Origin: Bacteroidota bacterium | Lineage (GTDB): Bacteria; Bacteroidota; Bacteroidia; UKL13-3 | Assembly: GCA_947464275.1 (NCBI GenBank) | Contig: CANHVU010000003.1 | Span: forward strand, 1 to 64,000 | DNA length: 64,000 nucleotides | Reading direction: 5' to 3' | Part shown: positions 43,901 to 51,803 of the stretch, piece by piece | How the letters are laid out: each line of letters begins with the position of its first letter | Position numbering within the stretch: position 1 is the stretch's first letter | Made by a program: the position numbers and the translations under genes | The notes under the pieces: model-generated | The model's database searches: none | The model's input: only the letters and a program-made list of their open reading frames with translations | Told to the model about the DNA's origin: nothing

Positions 43901-44100
43901 ATGGCAATAATTTCAAAATCCTTTTCAGTAATACATCTAGCAAAGTAATCGGAGGTTTTAGTGAAAATACGCTGATGAGTAAGGGAATATTTCCCCAGAC
44001 CATTTACCTGAACAATATGAGGTTCAAGCAAATAACCCAACTGCGGATGACTTACCAAGGTATAAACTAAAGAGAAAGGTTGCGTATTTACTACTATCAA
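40969..44100 (-). CDS. SNF2-family helicase-like ATPase
   Basis: A 1043-residue protein. The N-terminal half (1-510) is a bacterial SNF2-associated region without a recognised zinc/SWIM motif. The first RecA lobe begins [41 protein letters not shown] (Walker A near 540), motif II is [10 protein letters not shown], and [10 protein letters not shown] is motif III. The second lobe has [14 protein letters not shown], then [27 protein letters not shown] and a Q-x-x-D-R-x-x-R-I-G motif VI. Such proteins move along double-stranded DNA using ATP to remodel protein-DNA complexes. A roughly 90-residue insertion between motifs I and Ia (about 570-650) is low-complexity. It is not adjacent to defence genes. 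Confidence 0.95.
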   Translation of the reverse strand: [1043 protein letters not shown]

Positions 44101-44846
44101 ATTCTGAAAAAATTAAAGGGGTAAAGGTAAGGGAATTATTTATGAATGTTGAATGCTTAATTATGAATTATGAATGTTGGATTTTGAATTATTATCACGC
44201 AAGGCGTGAAAGAATGTTGAAATACTAATGATACTCATTCTATAAGTTCTAAAAAACAGCAATCCTGAAAGGATTGAATATTAATAGCCCTGAATGAAAT
44301 TCGGGGCGTAAATGTTAACCATATCAACGACCCTATAAGGGTCGAATTGCATTAGGAAATCTGCATTAAATTTCATTGTTTAAAAAATAGCAATCCTGAA
44401 AGGATTGAATATTAATAGCCCTGAATGAAATTCGGGGCGTAAATGTTAACCGTATCAACGACCCTATATGGGTCGAATTGCAGTAGGAAATCCGTATTAA
44501 ATTTCGTTGTTTAAAATAAGTTTACCCTGTTATTAAATTTTCTTGCTTCCAACAATTGCTATTTTATATTTGGCAAACATTCAAAATAATTTAATATTTA
44601 AAATAGCTTACATTCAACCATTTTGAAACGCACTAAATGGTATAAATTGAATACTGATTTTATCCAAACTTTATTACTCTAAAAGAGGAAGATATTACGA
44701 AAGTAGAATTGCAAAATTTTACTAAAACATTATTGAAATATTGAACATTAACGAAAGCATCAAAGATGTTTAAGGAAAATGTTTAGAATAAATTTAAATA
44801 AAAAAGCCAGAAGTTAACTTCTGGCTTTTTATGTTTTAGATGAATC
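44101..44846. repeat. Long intergenic region with a 131-bp direct duplication
   Basis: 746 bases without a gene. Two tandem copies of a 131-base unit occupy 44251-44381 and 44382-44512; they differ at 7 positions. Each holds three small hairpins: AATCCTGAAAGGATT, a GCCCTGAAT / ATTCGGGGC stem, and GACCCTATAAGGGTC. To the right is plain AT-rich sequence up to the palindromic terminator at 44801. Confidence 0.9.
44801..44830. terminator. Perfect palindromic terminator
   Basis: AAAAAGCCAGAAGTT is followed directly by its complement, giving a 30-base perfect palindrome with a T-tract on each strand. It lies 17 bases beyond the stop of the minus-strand lipoprotein gene. Confidence 0.85.
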
Positions 44847-45584
44847 TTATTTGCAAGTCCAGCTAAAATTAGTTTGGTTAACTTCGCCACTAGTGCTTGT
44901 GGCTATTTGCTTAGTAACTTTTCCATTGCTATCAAAGTTATAAGTGTAATTAGTTGTTATCTCTCCATTTGTAAATTCAGTTTTTATTAAATTTTTGGTT
45001 GAATTGCCTACAAACATATTATCTAAATTAACTTTTGATAAGTTATTGGTTTTATCGGTAAAGTAATCGTAAGTAAATACAGTATTGTTTGTTCCATCCG
45101 ATTCGTTCATTGTTGTTAAATTACCATTGGTGTAAGTATAATTTCTGGTAGTTTCGCTCGTATTTCCTAAAAAAGTAACAGATTCATTTTGAGTTTTCAA
45201 GTATCCATCATTATCGTAAGTATTAGTGGTAATCAAGGTAAAAAATCCTTGAACATCAGTAACAATACTATCTGCATTGCCCTTACTATTTAAAAAATAA
45301 GTTCTAAACGGTGTACTACCAATTGAAATAGTAATTAAATTAGTTTCATAACTTACTGTGTAAACTGATGTATCAGAACTTGGTTCTTTATTAACTACCT
45401 GTTTAATAGTTCCATTGTTATTATAAATGAATGCAGCATAAGTGGTATCATTTTCTAAAGTTGAAGTAATGGTACAAGTAGGTGTTGTGGTTGTTGGAGT
45501 AGTAGAATCTGAATCTTTTTTACATGAAGTAAAATAAGTAGCAGCTGTAGCTGCTATAAGTAACATAATTTGTTTTGTTTTCAT
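44847..45584 (-). CDS. Lipoprotein with YD-like repeats, unknown function
   Basis: A 245-residue lipoprotein: MKTKQIMLLIAATAATYFTSC has the Cys at 21, then a Lys/Asp/Ser and Thr/Pro-rich linker (KKDSDSTTPTTTTPT). The rest is built of short beta hairpins of the type YNNNGTIKQVV, YDNDGYLKTQN, YTNGNLTTMNE and NFDSNGKVTKQ, similar to RHS/YD-like or DUF4595 repeats. It probably faces the periplasm or cell surface. No function is known. Hairpins on each side (44801 and 45629) suggest it is its own transcription unit. Confidence 0.8.
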   Translation of the reverse strand: MKTKQIMLLIAATAATYFTSCKKDSDSTTPTTTTPTCTITSTLENDTTYAAFIYNNNGTIKQVVNKEPSSDTSVYTVSYETNLITISIGSTPFRTYFLNSKGNADSIVTDVQGFFTLITTNTYDNDGYLKTQNESVTFLGNTSETTRNYTYTNGNLTTMNESDGTNNTVFTYDYFTDKTNNLSKVNLDNMFVGNSTKNLIKTEFTNGEITTNYTYNFDSNGKVTKQIATSTSGEVNQTNFSWTCK

Positions 45585-45628
45585 TTTGTTTTTGTTGTTT
45601 GTTATTTTATTAAGTAGTTAATCAAAAT

Positions 45629-45661
45629 AAAGCCACTTAGAAAGGATTCTAAATGGCTTTT
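45629..45661. terminator. Intrinsic terminator
   Basis: AAAGCCACTTAGAA pairs with TTCTAAATGGCTTT (one mismatch) around AGGA, followed by T-rich sequence. It lies between the phosphosulfolactate synthase-like gene and the lipoprotein gene, both on the minus strand. Confidence 0.7.
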
Positions 45662-45687
45662 ATGTAATTGATTATTGGTGTTTTTAA

Positions 45688-46479
45688 TTATTTTTTCTTA
45701 ACCAAATATTTAGCACCTTTACCTAAAAAGAAATTAAAGGTATCACTTCTTAAGCCAAGTCTTAATGTTTCACAAGGAATCACATCATTTGGAGCAATGT
45801 TTCCCAAGCTTACATTGGCACCTACTAATTTAATAAAATAAGTTTGTTGAGCCTTTTGAGGTGCTTCCCAAATAATTTTTTCTTCTGGTATTTTAGTCAA
45901 AATTTCTTGAACCAAACCCTCTCTAACTTCACCGCTACTTCTATAAACACCTACGTTTCCTGCTTCGCGGGCTTCGGCAATTACTTTCCATGCACCAGCC
46001 TGAATTTCAGTTTCCATTAATTCAATCCATTGGTAAGGAGGAATAATTTTTTCTACATCTTTACTACCCACTTCACTTAATACGGTAACATATTGACTTA
46101 ATTTACTTATGTAATCAAGTTTGATATCGTGTGGCAATTCAATGGATCCATCTGAAATTTCTGCATGAGTTAACTTAAAACGTTCTAATACTTTTAAGTA
46201 TTCATCAAACTGATTTCTTACCAAAAACGCTTCAAATAAAGTACCTCCAAAATACACTATAATGTTATTACGTTGGTAAAGTTTAATTTTTTCTTCTAGG
46301 TTGGGAGTAACAAATGCAGTACCAAATCCAAGTTTAATTATATCTATAAGTCCACCCGATACTGAAATTAAGTCTTCTGCTTCTCTGTAGCTCAGACCTT
46401 TATCCATTACCATTGTCAATCCTTTTTCGCGAGGTTTTGCACTTCGCTCAGGTATCATTTTAAGTTTAAAGTTGTTCAT
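45688..46479 (-). CDS. Phosphosulfolactate synthase-like (ComA family) protein
   Basis: A 263-residue TIM-barrel protein that matches the ComA family end to end: PREKGLTMVMDKGLSYREAEDLI..GLIDIIKLGFGTAFVT, YFGGTLFEAFLV, HAEISDGSIELP and AREAGNVGVYRSSGEVR. In methanogens ComA joins sulfite and phosphoenolpyruvate to make phosphosulfolactate for coenzyme M. In Bacteroidota the pathway is different and the product may feed sulfolactate or sulfonolipid synthesis, but this is inference and no partner genes (comB, comC, cysteate or capnine genes) are in the window. It is followed by an acyl-CoA ligase on the same strand upstream, 101 bases away. Confidence 0.88.
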   Translation of the reverse strand: MNNFKLKMIPERSAKPREKGLTMVMDKGLSYREAEDLISVSGGLIDIIKLGFGTAFVTPNLEEKIKLYQRNNIIVYFGGTLFEAFLVRNQFDEYLKVLERFKLTHAEISDGSIELPHDIKLDYISKLSQYVTVLSEVGSKDVEKIIPPYQWIELMETEIQAGAWKVIAEAREAGNVGVYRSSGEVREGLVQEILTKIPEEKIIWEAPQKAQQTYFIKLVGANVSLGNIAPNDVIPCETLRLGLRSDTFNFFLGKGAKYLVKKK

Positions 46480-46580
46480 TTATAAAATTTGCAAAAACTG
46501 CTTTTTCGAACTGCTAAAGTATGTTAAATAGTTTTTTAATTCTGTATAAAATTTGTCAGTTTATTAATTAACAAATACCA

Positions 46581-48473
46581 CTAACTAACACTTATGTATA
46601 TTGACTTTATCTCTTCTGCATATTTGGTTTCTACCACTTTACGTTTAATTTTTTGGGTAGGAGTCATTTCTCCATCCTCTAAGGTAAATGGTCTGCGTTT
46701 AATTGAATAATTTTTAACACGTTCAAATTTTCCTAAATTTACTTCCAATGTTTTCATATCAGCATCCATCCAATCAATCACTTCTTTATCTCTAATAAAT
46801 TGATCTTCTTGTTTAAAGTAATCTTCTTTATAATTAAATACTTCTTTCATTTCTTCTTTACTAGGAACAATTAAAGCAGTTAAATATTCTTGCCTATCAC
46901 CAATTAAAAATATTTGCTCAATTTTATTTGATTTCATATAAACATTTTCAATAGGGGTTGGATACACATTTTTACCAAACGAGTTAACGATGATGTTTTT
47001 AATTCTATCAGTAATTTTTAAATAACCTTTTTCAAATTTACCAACATCACCAGTATGTAACCAACCTTCGCTATCAATGGCTTTTGCAGTTTCTTCCGGT
47101 AAATTCCAATAGCCTTTCATTACATTTAATCCACGTACTAAAATTTCACCTTCAGCACTTTCAAAACTTGGATTAAATGATTCGTAAGTTTGTAAAGTAA
47201 TAATTTCTTTGGTTTCTACATTTTGAATAGCTACCTCGTTGGCTTGTCCAATGCGGCCTACAGTGCCCCAAACTTGGCGATGTACTTCGTTTGCGCAAAC
47301 AAATGGCGAAGTTTCTGTTAAGCCATAACCTTCTATTACTAAAATGTCTAAATTGGCAAAAAATTCCCCAACGTGTTTGGGTAAAGCACCTCCACCACTA
47401 ACCATTACACTCATTTTACCGCCTAAGCGTTCTTTAATTTTTGTGTAAACTAATTTTTCAGCTAAAGCCAATTGTAGGTTTAAAAACGGACCGTTACTTT
47501 TTCCATTTTCCTTGTTAATTCTGCGTTTTTCGCCAGTGGCCAATGCCCAATTAAATATTTTTAGCTTAAAATCACCTTGTGATGTAGCACTTTTTCTTAC
47601 TCGTTCTTCTATGCGTTCAAGTAAACGCGGAACAGTTAAAATAGCACGTGGTTGAACTTCTTGAATATTGGTAGTTAAGGCCTCTAAGCTTTGTGCAAAC
47701 GCTACTTTAAAACCTTTGTAAGTGCTAAAATAATAAGTACAAGTGCGCTCGTACACATGGCAAAGCGGTAAAAACGATAAAAATGTAAAATCTTTGGTAA
47801 CAATAGGAAGCAGTAAATCGGCCATTACTATGTTACTCATAAAGTTATTATGGGTAAGCATGGCACCTTTAGGCTTTCCGGTAGTTCCTGAAGTATATAA
47901 CAAACACGATAAATCTTCGTAAGTTACTTTTTCAAGTTCTTCTTCAATTAATTGTTTAGTACTATCGTACAATGCAGTACCTTCTTCAATAACTTTATGA
48001 TATGTTTTTATTCCATCACCATCAGTATCAAAAGCAGTAATAATGGTTTTTAAAGTTGGACAATTATCTTTTACTTTTTTTAATCGCTTAAGTAAAAAAG
48101 GAGTTCCAACTAAAATTGTTTTTGATTCTGAATCGTTTATTATATACTCAATATCAGATTCTGAAGAAGTTGGATAAATAGAAACATTTACAATGCCCAA
48201 TTGCATCAATGCTTGATCAAAACAAATATATTCAGGACAATTTTCAATTAGCAAAGCTGCTTTGTCGCCTTTTCTTAAACCTGCATTATATAAATAGGCC
48301 GATATAGCATTAAGCTGTTCAAAAACTTGAGCATAAGTTATATCCTCATACCTGTCTCTTTTTTTTACTTGCAAATAGGTATCGCTTGGTTTGTTTATTT
48401 TATATGCAGTGTTGCGTAAGAAATAATGCAGCGATTTAAAATCTTTGTATTTATCTGTAATAGTCTCGAACAT
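46581..48473 (-). CDS. Long-chain fatty acid-CoA ligase (AMP-forming)
   Basis: A 630-residue adenylate-forming enzyme. The P-loop-like A3 motif LLYTSGTTGKPKGAMLTHNN is near residue 195, GYGLTETSP near 370, the A7/A8 stretch WLHTGDVGKFEKGYLKITDRIKNIIVNSFGKNVYPTPIEN near 455-495, and a C-terminal lid with TPTQKIKRK carrying the catalytic Lys. It activates fatty acids with ATP and CoA at the membrane face for degradation or lipid synthesis. Length and motifs fit the FadD15/bubblegum-type group. It is upstream of the ComA-like gene on the same strand, divergent from the lipoprotein at 48755. Confidence 0.95.
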   Translation of the reverse strand: MFETITDKYKDFKSLHYFLRNTAYKINKPSDTYLQVKKRDRYEDITYAQVFEQLNAISAYLYNAGLRKGDKAALLIENCPEYICFDQALMQLGIVNVSIYPTSSESDIEYIINDSESKTILVGTPFLLKRLKKVKDNCPTLKTIITAFDTDGDGIKTYHKVIEEGTALYDSTKQLIEEELEKVTYEDLSCLLYTSGTTGKPKGAMLTHNNFMSNIVMADLLLPIVTKDFTFLSFLPLCHVYERTCTYYFSTYKGFKVAFAQSLEALTTNIQEVQPRAILTVPRLLERIEERVRKSATSQGDFKLKIFNWALATGEKRRINKENGKSNGPFLNLQLALAEKLVYTKIKERLGGKMSVMVSGGGALPKHVGEFFANLDILVIEGYGLTETSPFVCANEVHRQVWGTVGRIGQANEVAIQNVETKEIITLQTYESFNPSFESAEGEILVRGLNVMKGYWNLPEETAKAIDSEGWLHTGDVGKFEKGYLKITDRIKNIIVNSFGKNVYPTPIENVYMKSNKIEQIFLIGDRQEYLTALIVPSKEEMKEVFNYKEDYFKQEDQFIRDKEVIDWMDADMKTLEVNLGKFERVKNYSIKRRPFTLEDGEMTPTQKIKRKVVETKYAEEIKSIYISVS

Positions 48474-48754
48474 ATATTTATATCATATTTCTGGTTGCGA
48501 ATAAAAGGCATTTTTTTGAAACTTCAATTGCACTGCTCACAAAATGGTGGTATTAATATTGGTAAATAATACTAAAAAGGCCATTTCTTATTGTAAAATT
48601 CAATAACCATACAATTTGGCCTAATATTTGTTTGTTTAAAAAAAAGTATATTTTCATTACTAAATGATGCTTTTATTATGAGCAAAGTTTTACATTAATG
48701 GTAATAAAATTGAGTAAATTTGTTTTTGTTTTGTATAATCAAATAATTAATAAT

Positions 48755-50077
48755 ATGTCAGTTAAATCGATTTTAGCATTATTTACAACAACCATGTTTT
48801 TGGGTTCTTGTGCGCTCTTAAATCAACCTGCAACGGCTGATGACGATGTTTATTTTTCAACCTCCAATACTTCAACATCTGGTTTGAAAAAGATTCCGAC
48901 TGTAGATTTGGAAAAAATTAAACGTGAAAATCCTTCTTTAATAGATCCTACCAAACCCTCTGGTTATAATAATATGGAGGAAACTTCCAATCCAAGAGCA
49001 GTTTTGGGATATCCTGCTTACAAAGCGACTCAAGATTCAATTTATAAACAACATCCTGAATACTCTGGATATTATCAACCTTATTCAATGCCACCTTTTA
49101 GTTTACGTGAAGAGTATTTACGAATAAAAGCTGAGCGAAGACAACAAAGAAGATTAGCCAGAATTAACAATAGTAGGAATTATGGATATAATAATTTTTA
49201 TAATCAAGGATTTAATAATGGATTTAATAATTTTTACGATCCTTGGTTCGGAAATACAGGTTGGGGTTGCAATAATTGGGGGCCTAGTTTCAATTTTGGA
49301 TGGAATACTTTTAATGGATGGAATGCAGGTGTAGGTTTTGGCTTTAATAACTTTTATAATCCTTGGGCCCTAAATAACTTCTACAATCCTTGGGGATTTA
49401 ATGGTTATAATCCGTGGGGTTATAATAATTATTATCCATGGGGAAATGTGGGAGTTGACAACAGAAGTAGTACCGGTCAACAAGGTCAAAATGCTCCTAG
49501 GCAAGTTATAGGTTCTAATTTACCATCCACAAACGGTGGTACAATTGATAATCCAAATCCTAACCCTCTTAAATATGTTCCTAGAGCAACAAATAGAAAT
49601 GGAGAAGTTTTGGATATTAATCAAGGTCAACCAAATCAGTTAAGGGTGGTGGGCTCAGGTGGAACTTTAATTAATACCGAAAACGGAGTTCAATATGTAA
49701 CCCCTCGTTCCGAAAATGCTACACCACAAAGTTATTCTTCATACGATAGGTCAGTAGAGCAAAATAATGTACAAAACGAATTTAGAAGAGCTAATCCTCA
49801 ATATACATCACCTACTCCTATTCCTGCTGAAACTCCAAGGGTAAACAATTCAAATTACTCACAACCCAATTATAATTATCAACCAAATAATAGTCAACCA
49901 ACTTATTCTCAACCGTCAAATAATTACAATCCACCTGCATTCAGCCAACCAAGTTATGATACACCACGTTCTAATGGTTCATTCAATGGAGGCGGAGGCA
50001 ATAGTGGTGGAGGTGCAGGAAGAAGTTCTGGTGGAGGAGGTTCTTCAGGAGGGACTCCTGTTTCACGTCCAAGGTAA
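48755..50077 (+). CDS. Asn/Tyr/Trp-rich lipoprotein of low complexity
   Basis: From ATG 48755 the product is 440 residues: MSVKSILALFTTTMFLGSC with the Cys at 19. Residues about 150-250 hold aromatic Asn/Gly repeats of the form NNFYDPWFG, NNFYNPWA, NNFYNPWGFN, GYNPWGYN and YYPWGN; the C-terminal 80 residues are Ser/Pro/Gln/Asn-rich (QPNYNYQPNN, QPTYSQPSNN) and end in a Gly/Ser tail. I see no enzyme motif. It is likely a cell-envelope structural or matrix protein. The frame is open 19 codons upstream to 48698, but that would bury the lipoprotein signal. It is followed 39 bases later by an outer-membrane porin-like gene, so the two may work together. Confidence 0.75.
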   Translation: MSVKSILALFTTTMFLGSCALLNQPATADDDVYFSTSNTSTSGLKKIPTVDLEKIKRENPSLIDPTKPSGYNNMEETSNPRAVLGYPAYKATQDSIYKQHPEYSGYYQPYSMPPFSLREEYLRIKAERRQQRRLARINNSRNYGYNNFYNQGFNNGFNNFYDPWFGNTGWGCNNWGPSFNFGWNTFNGWNAGVGFGFNNFYNPWALNNFYNPWGFNGYNPWGYNNYYPWGNVGVDNRSSTGQQGQNAPRQVIGSNLPSTNGGTIDNPNPNPLKYVPRATNRNGEVLDINQGQPNQLRVVGSGGTLINTENGVQYVTPRSENATPQSYSSYDRSVEQNNVQNEFRRANPQYTSPTPIPAETPRVNNSNYSQPNYNYQPNNSQPTYSQPSNNYNPPAFSQPSYDTPRSNGSFNGGGGNSGGGAGRSSGGGGSSGGTPVSRPR

Positions 50078-50116
50078 TATATTACGATTCTATTTATTAA
50101 ACTTTTCAATCAATTT

Positions 50117-51640
50117 ATGAAAAAAATATATTTGGTAATGGCATCATTATGCCTTTCGTTAGAGACTTTTGCCCAAAACGAACAAGATGCATTGCGTTAT
50201 TCTCAAAATAAAGTTTTTGGTACAGCTCGCGTACAAGGTGTTGGTGGCGCATTTGGCGCCTTAGGAGCTGATGCAAGTGCAATTGCTATTAATCCTGCTG
50301 GTATAGCTTTATACCGAAAAACTGAAATTTCGGCAAGTTTGGGAGTTAGTTCATATTTCAACGATTCTCGATATATTGGAACAAATTCAACTGAATCAAA
50401 AACTGGTTTAAATATACCTCAATTTGGAATTGTATTTACAAAAATACAACAAGGTTTAAATGGTGACGAAGACAAAGGTTTGGTAAGTTATTCTTTTGGT
50501 TTTGGCATGAATAGATTGAACGATTTTAATCAAAATTCTAACTTTACTGGTGTTAATACTAAATCTAGTATTTCAGATTTTTTCGCAGAACAAGCTAATG
50601 GACAAAATTTAAATCTAGGCCCGGCAAACTATATTAATAAACTTGGCGGGATGGCCTATTGGAATTATATGATTGATAGTTTAAGTCCTTTGAAATATGG
50701 ATCTACTTTTAAAAGTAATAACGATACTAATTTTTCGATACAACAATCAAATATTGATAAAATTACTGGTAGGATTAATGAATATGCTTTTTCCAGCGGA
50801 ATAAATATTTCAAACAGTTTGTATTTTGGTGCTTCTTTATTGTTCCAAAATGTAAATTTTGAATCATCAAGAGTTTTTAAAGAAGAGGTTTTAACAAAAA
50901 GTAGTGCAAATAATACCTACCAATCAAGTGTTTTCGATATAAATTCAAAAACTGAAGGAACAGGTATTGGCGGTAGATTTGGTTTGATTGTAAAACCTTT
51001 TGATTACTTAAGAGTAGGTTTAAGTTATACCACTGCGGTTAGGTTAAATTTAAAAGATGAATATAGTTTTGGCTTAAAATCAATCGGAAATACTAATGCA
51101 TACGTTTATATTGCCAATCAAAGAGTTGACTACACTGAATACGATATTGTAACTCCTTCTAAATTAACAGTTAGTGGTGCAATTATGCATCCTAAATTAG
51201 GCTTTATTTCAGTTGATTGGGATAGAGTTGATTATACTGCAGCAAGATTAACTTCTGGCGAAAGTTTATTTACAGTAGAAAATAATGCAATTAAATCTAA
51301 TTATAGAGCTGCTAATAACGTAAGAATTGGAGCTGAGTTAAAATATTTCAATACAAGATTTAGGGGAGGTTATAGTTATTATGAATCGCCATTTAACTCT
51401 ACTTCTTTAGGAGTTTCGTTAGATAATCCTACTCAAAGTATTTCCGGTGGTTTAGGTTTTTTATTTCCATCAATAGATAATTTTGGAACCGACTTTTTTA
51501 TTGATGGTGCCCTAACTTACATTTGGAATAAAAATTATCAAACTCCTTATCAATTAGTTGAAAAAGGAAAAACAACTTATAGTGCCGAAAATAATTTCTC
51601 CTTGTTAAATGTGGTGGTAACAGCAGGTTTTAGATTTTAA
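50117..51640 (+). CDS. Outer-membrane porin of the OmpP1/FadL type
   Basis: A 507-residue beta-barrel protein with a signal peptide ending TFAQ near residue 20. The N-terminus ALRYSQNKVFGTARVQGVGGAFGALGADASAIAINPAGIALYRKTEISASLGVS is the typical hatch of FadL/OmpP1-like transporters in this phylum (also labelled hemin receptor). Alternating strands run to an aromatic C-terminal residue (VVTAGFRF). FadL proteins carry hydrophobic compounds across the outer membrane; the substrate here is unknown. It closely follows the Asn/Tyr/Trp-rich lipoprotein, and a long terminator hairpin follows at 51673. Confidence 0.88.
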   Translation: MKKIYLVMASLCLSLETFAQNEQDALRYSQNKVFGTARVQGVGGAFGALGADASAIAINPAGIALYRKTEISASLGVSSYFNDSRYIGTNSTESKTGLNIPQFGIVFTKIQQGLNGDEDKGLVSYSFGFGMNRLNDFNQNSNFTGVNTKSSISDFFAEQANGQNLNLGPANYINKLGGMAYWNYMIDSLSPLKYGSTFKSNNDTNFSIQQSNIDKITGRINEYAFSSGINISNSLYFGASLLFQNVNFESSRVFKEEVLTKSSANNTYQSSVFDINSKTEGTGIGGRFGLIVKPFDYLRVGLSYTTAVRLNLKDEYSFGLKSIGNTNAYVYIANQRVDYTEYDIVTPSKLTVSGAIMHPKLGFISVDWDRVDYTAARLTSGESLFTVENNAIKSNYRAANNVRIGAELKYFNTRFRGGYSYYESPFNSTSLGVSLDNPTQSISGGLGFLFPSIDNFGTDFFIDGALTYIWNKNYQTPYQLVEKGKTTYSAENNFSLLNVVVTAGFRF

Positions 51641-51672
51641 TTTAGTATAATTTTTAGGTTATTATTGTTAAT

Positions 51673-51732
51673 AAGTGGCTCAATTGCAGTAGAATAAGTT
51701 TATTCTTACTACTAATTGAGCCACTTTTTTTA
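51673..51732. terminator. Intrinsic terminator with long stem
   Basis: AAGTGGCTCAATT (51673-51685) pairs with AATTGAGCCACTT (51714-51726), and an inner stem AGTAGAATAA / TTATTCTTACT lies between; a T-tract follows. It ends the porin transcript. Confidence 0.88.
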
Positions 51733-51803
51733 TTAACAAATTGTATTTATATTTTACTAATTGGCTTCATAGCCTTATTTTGCGTAGCTAAAAATAATAA
51801 GTT

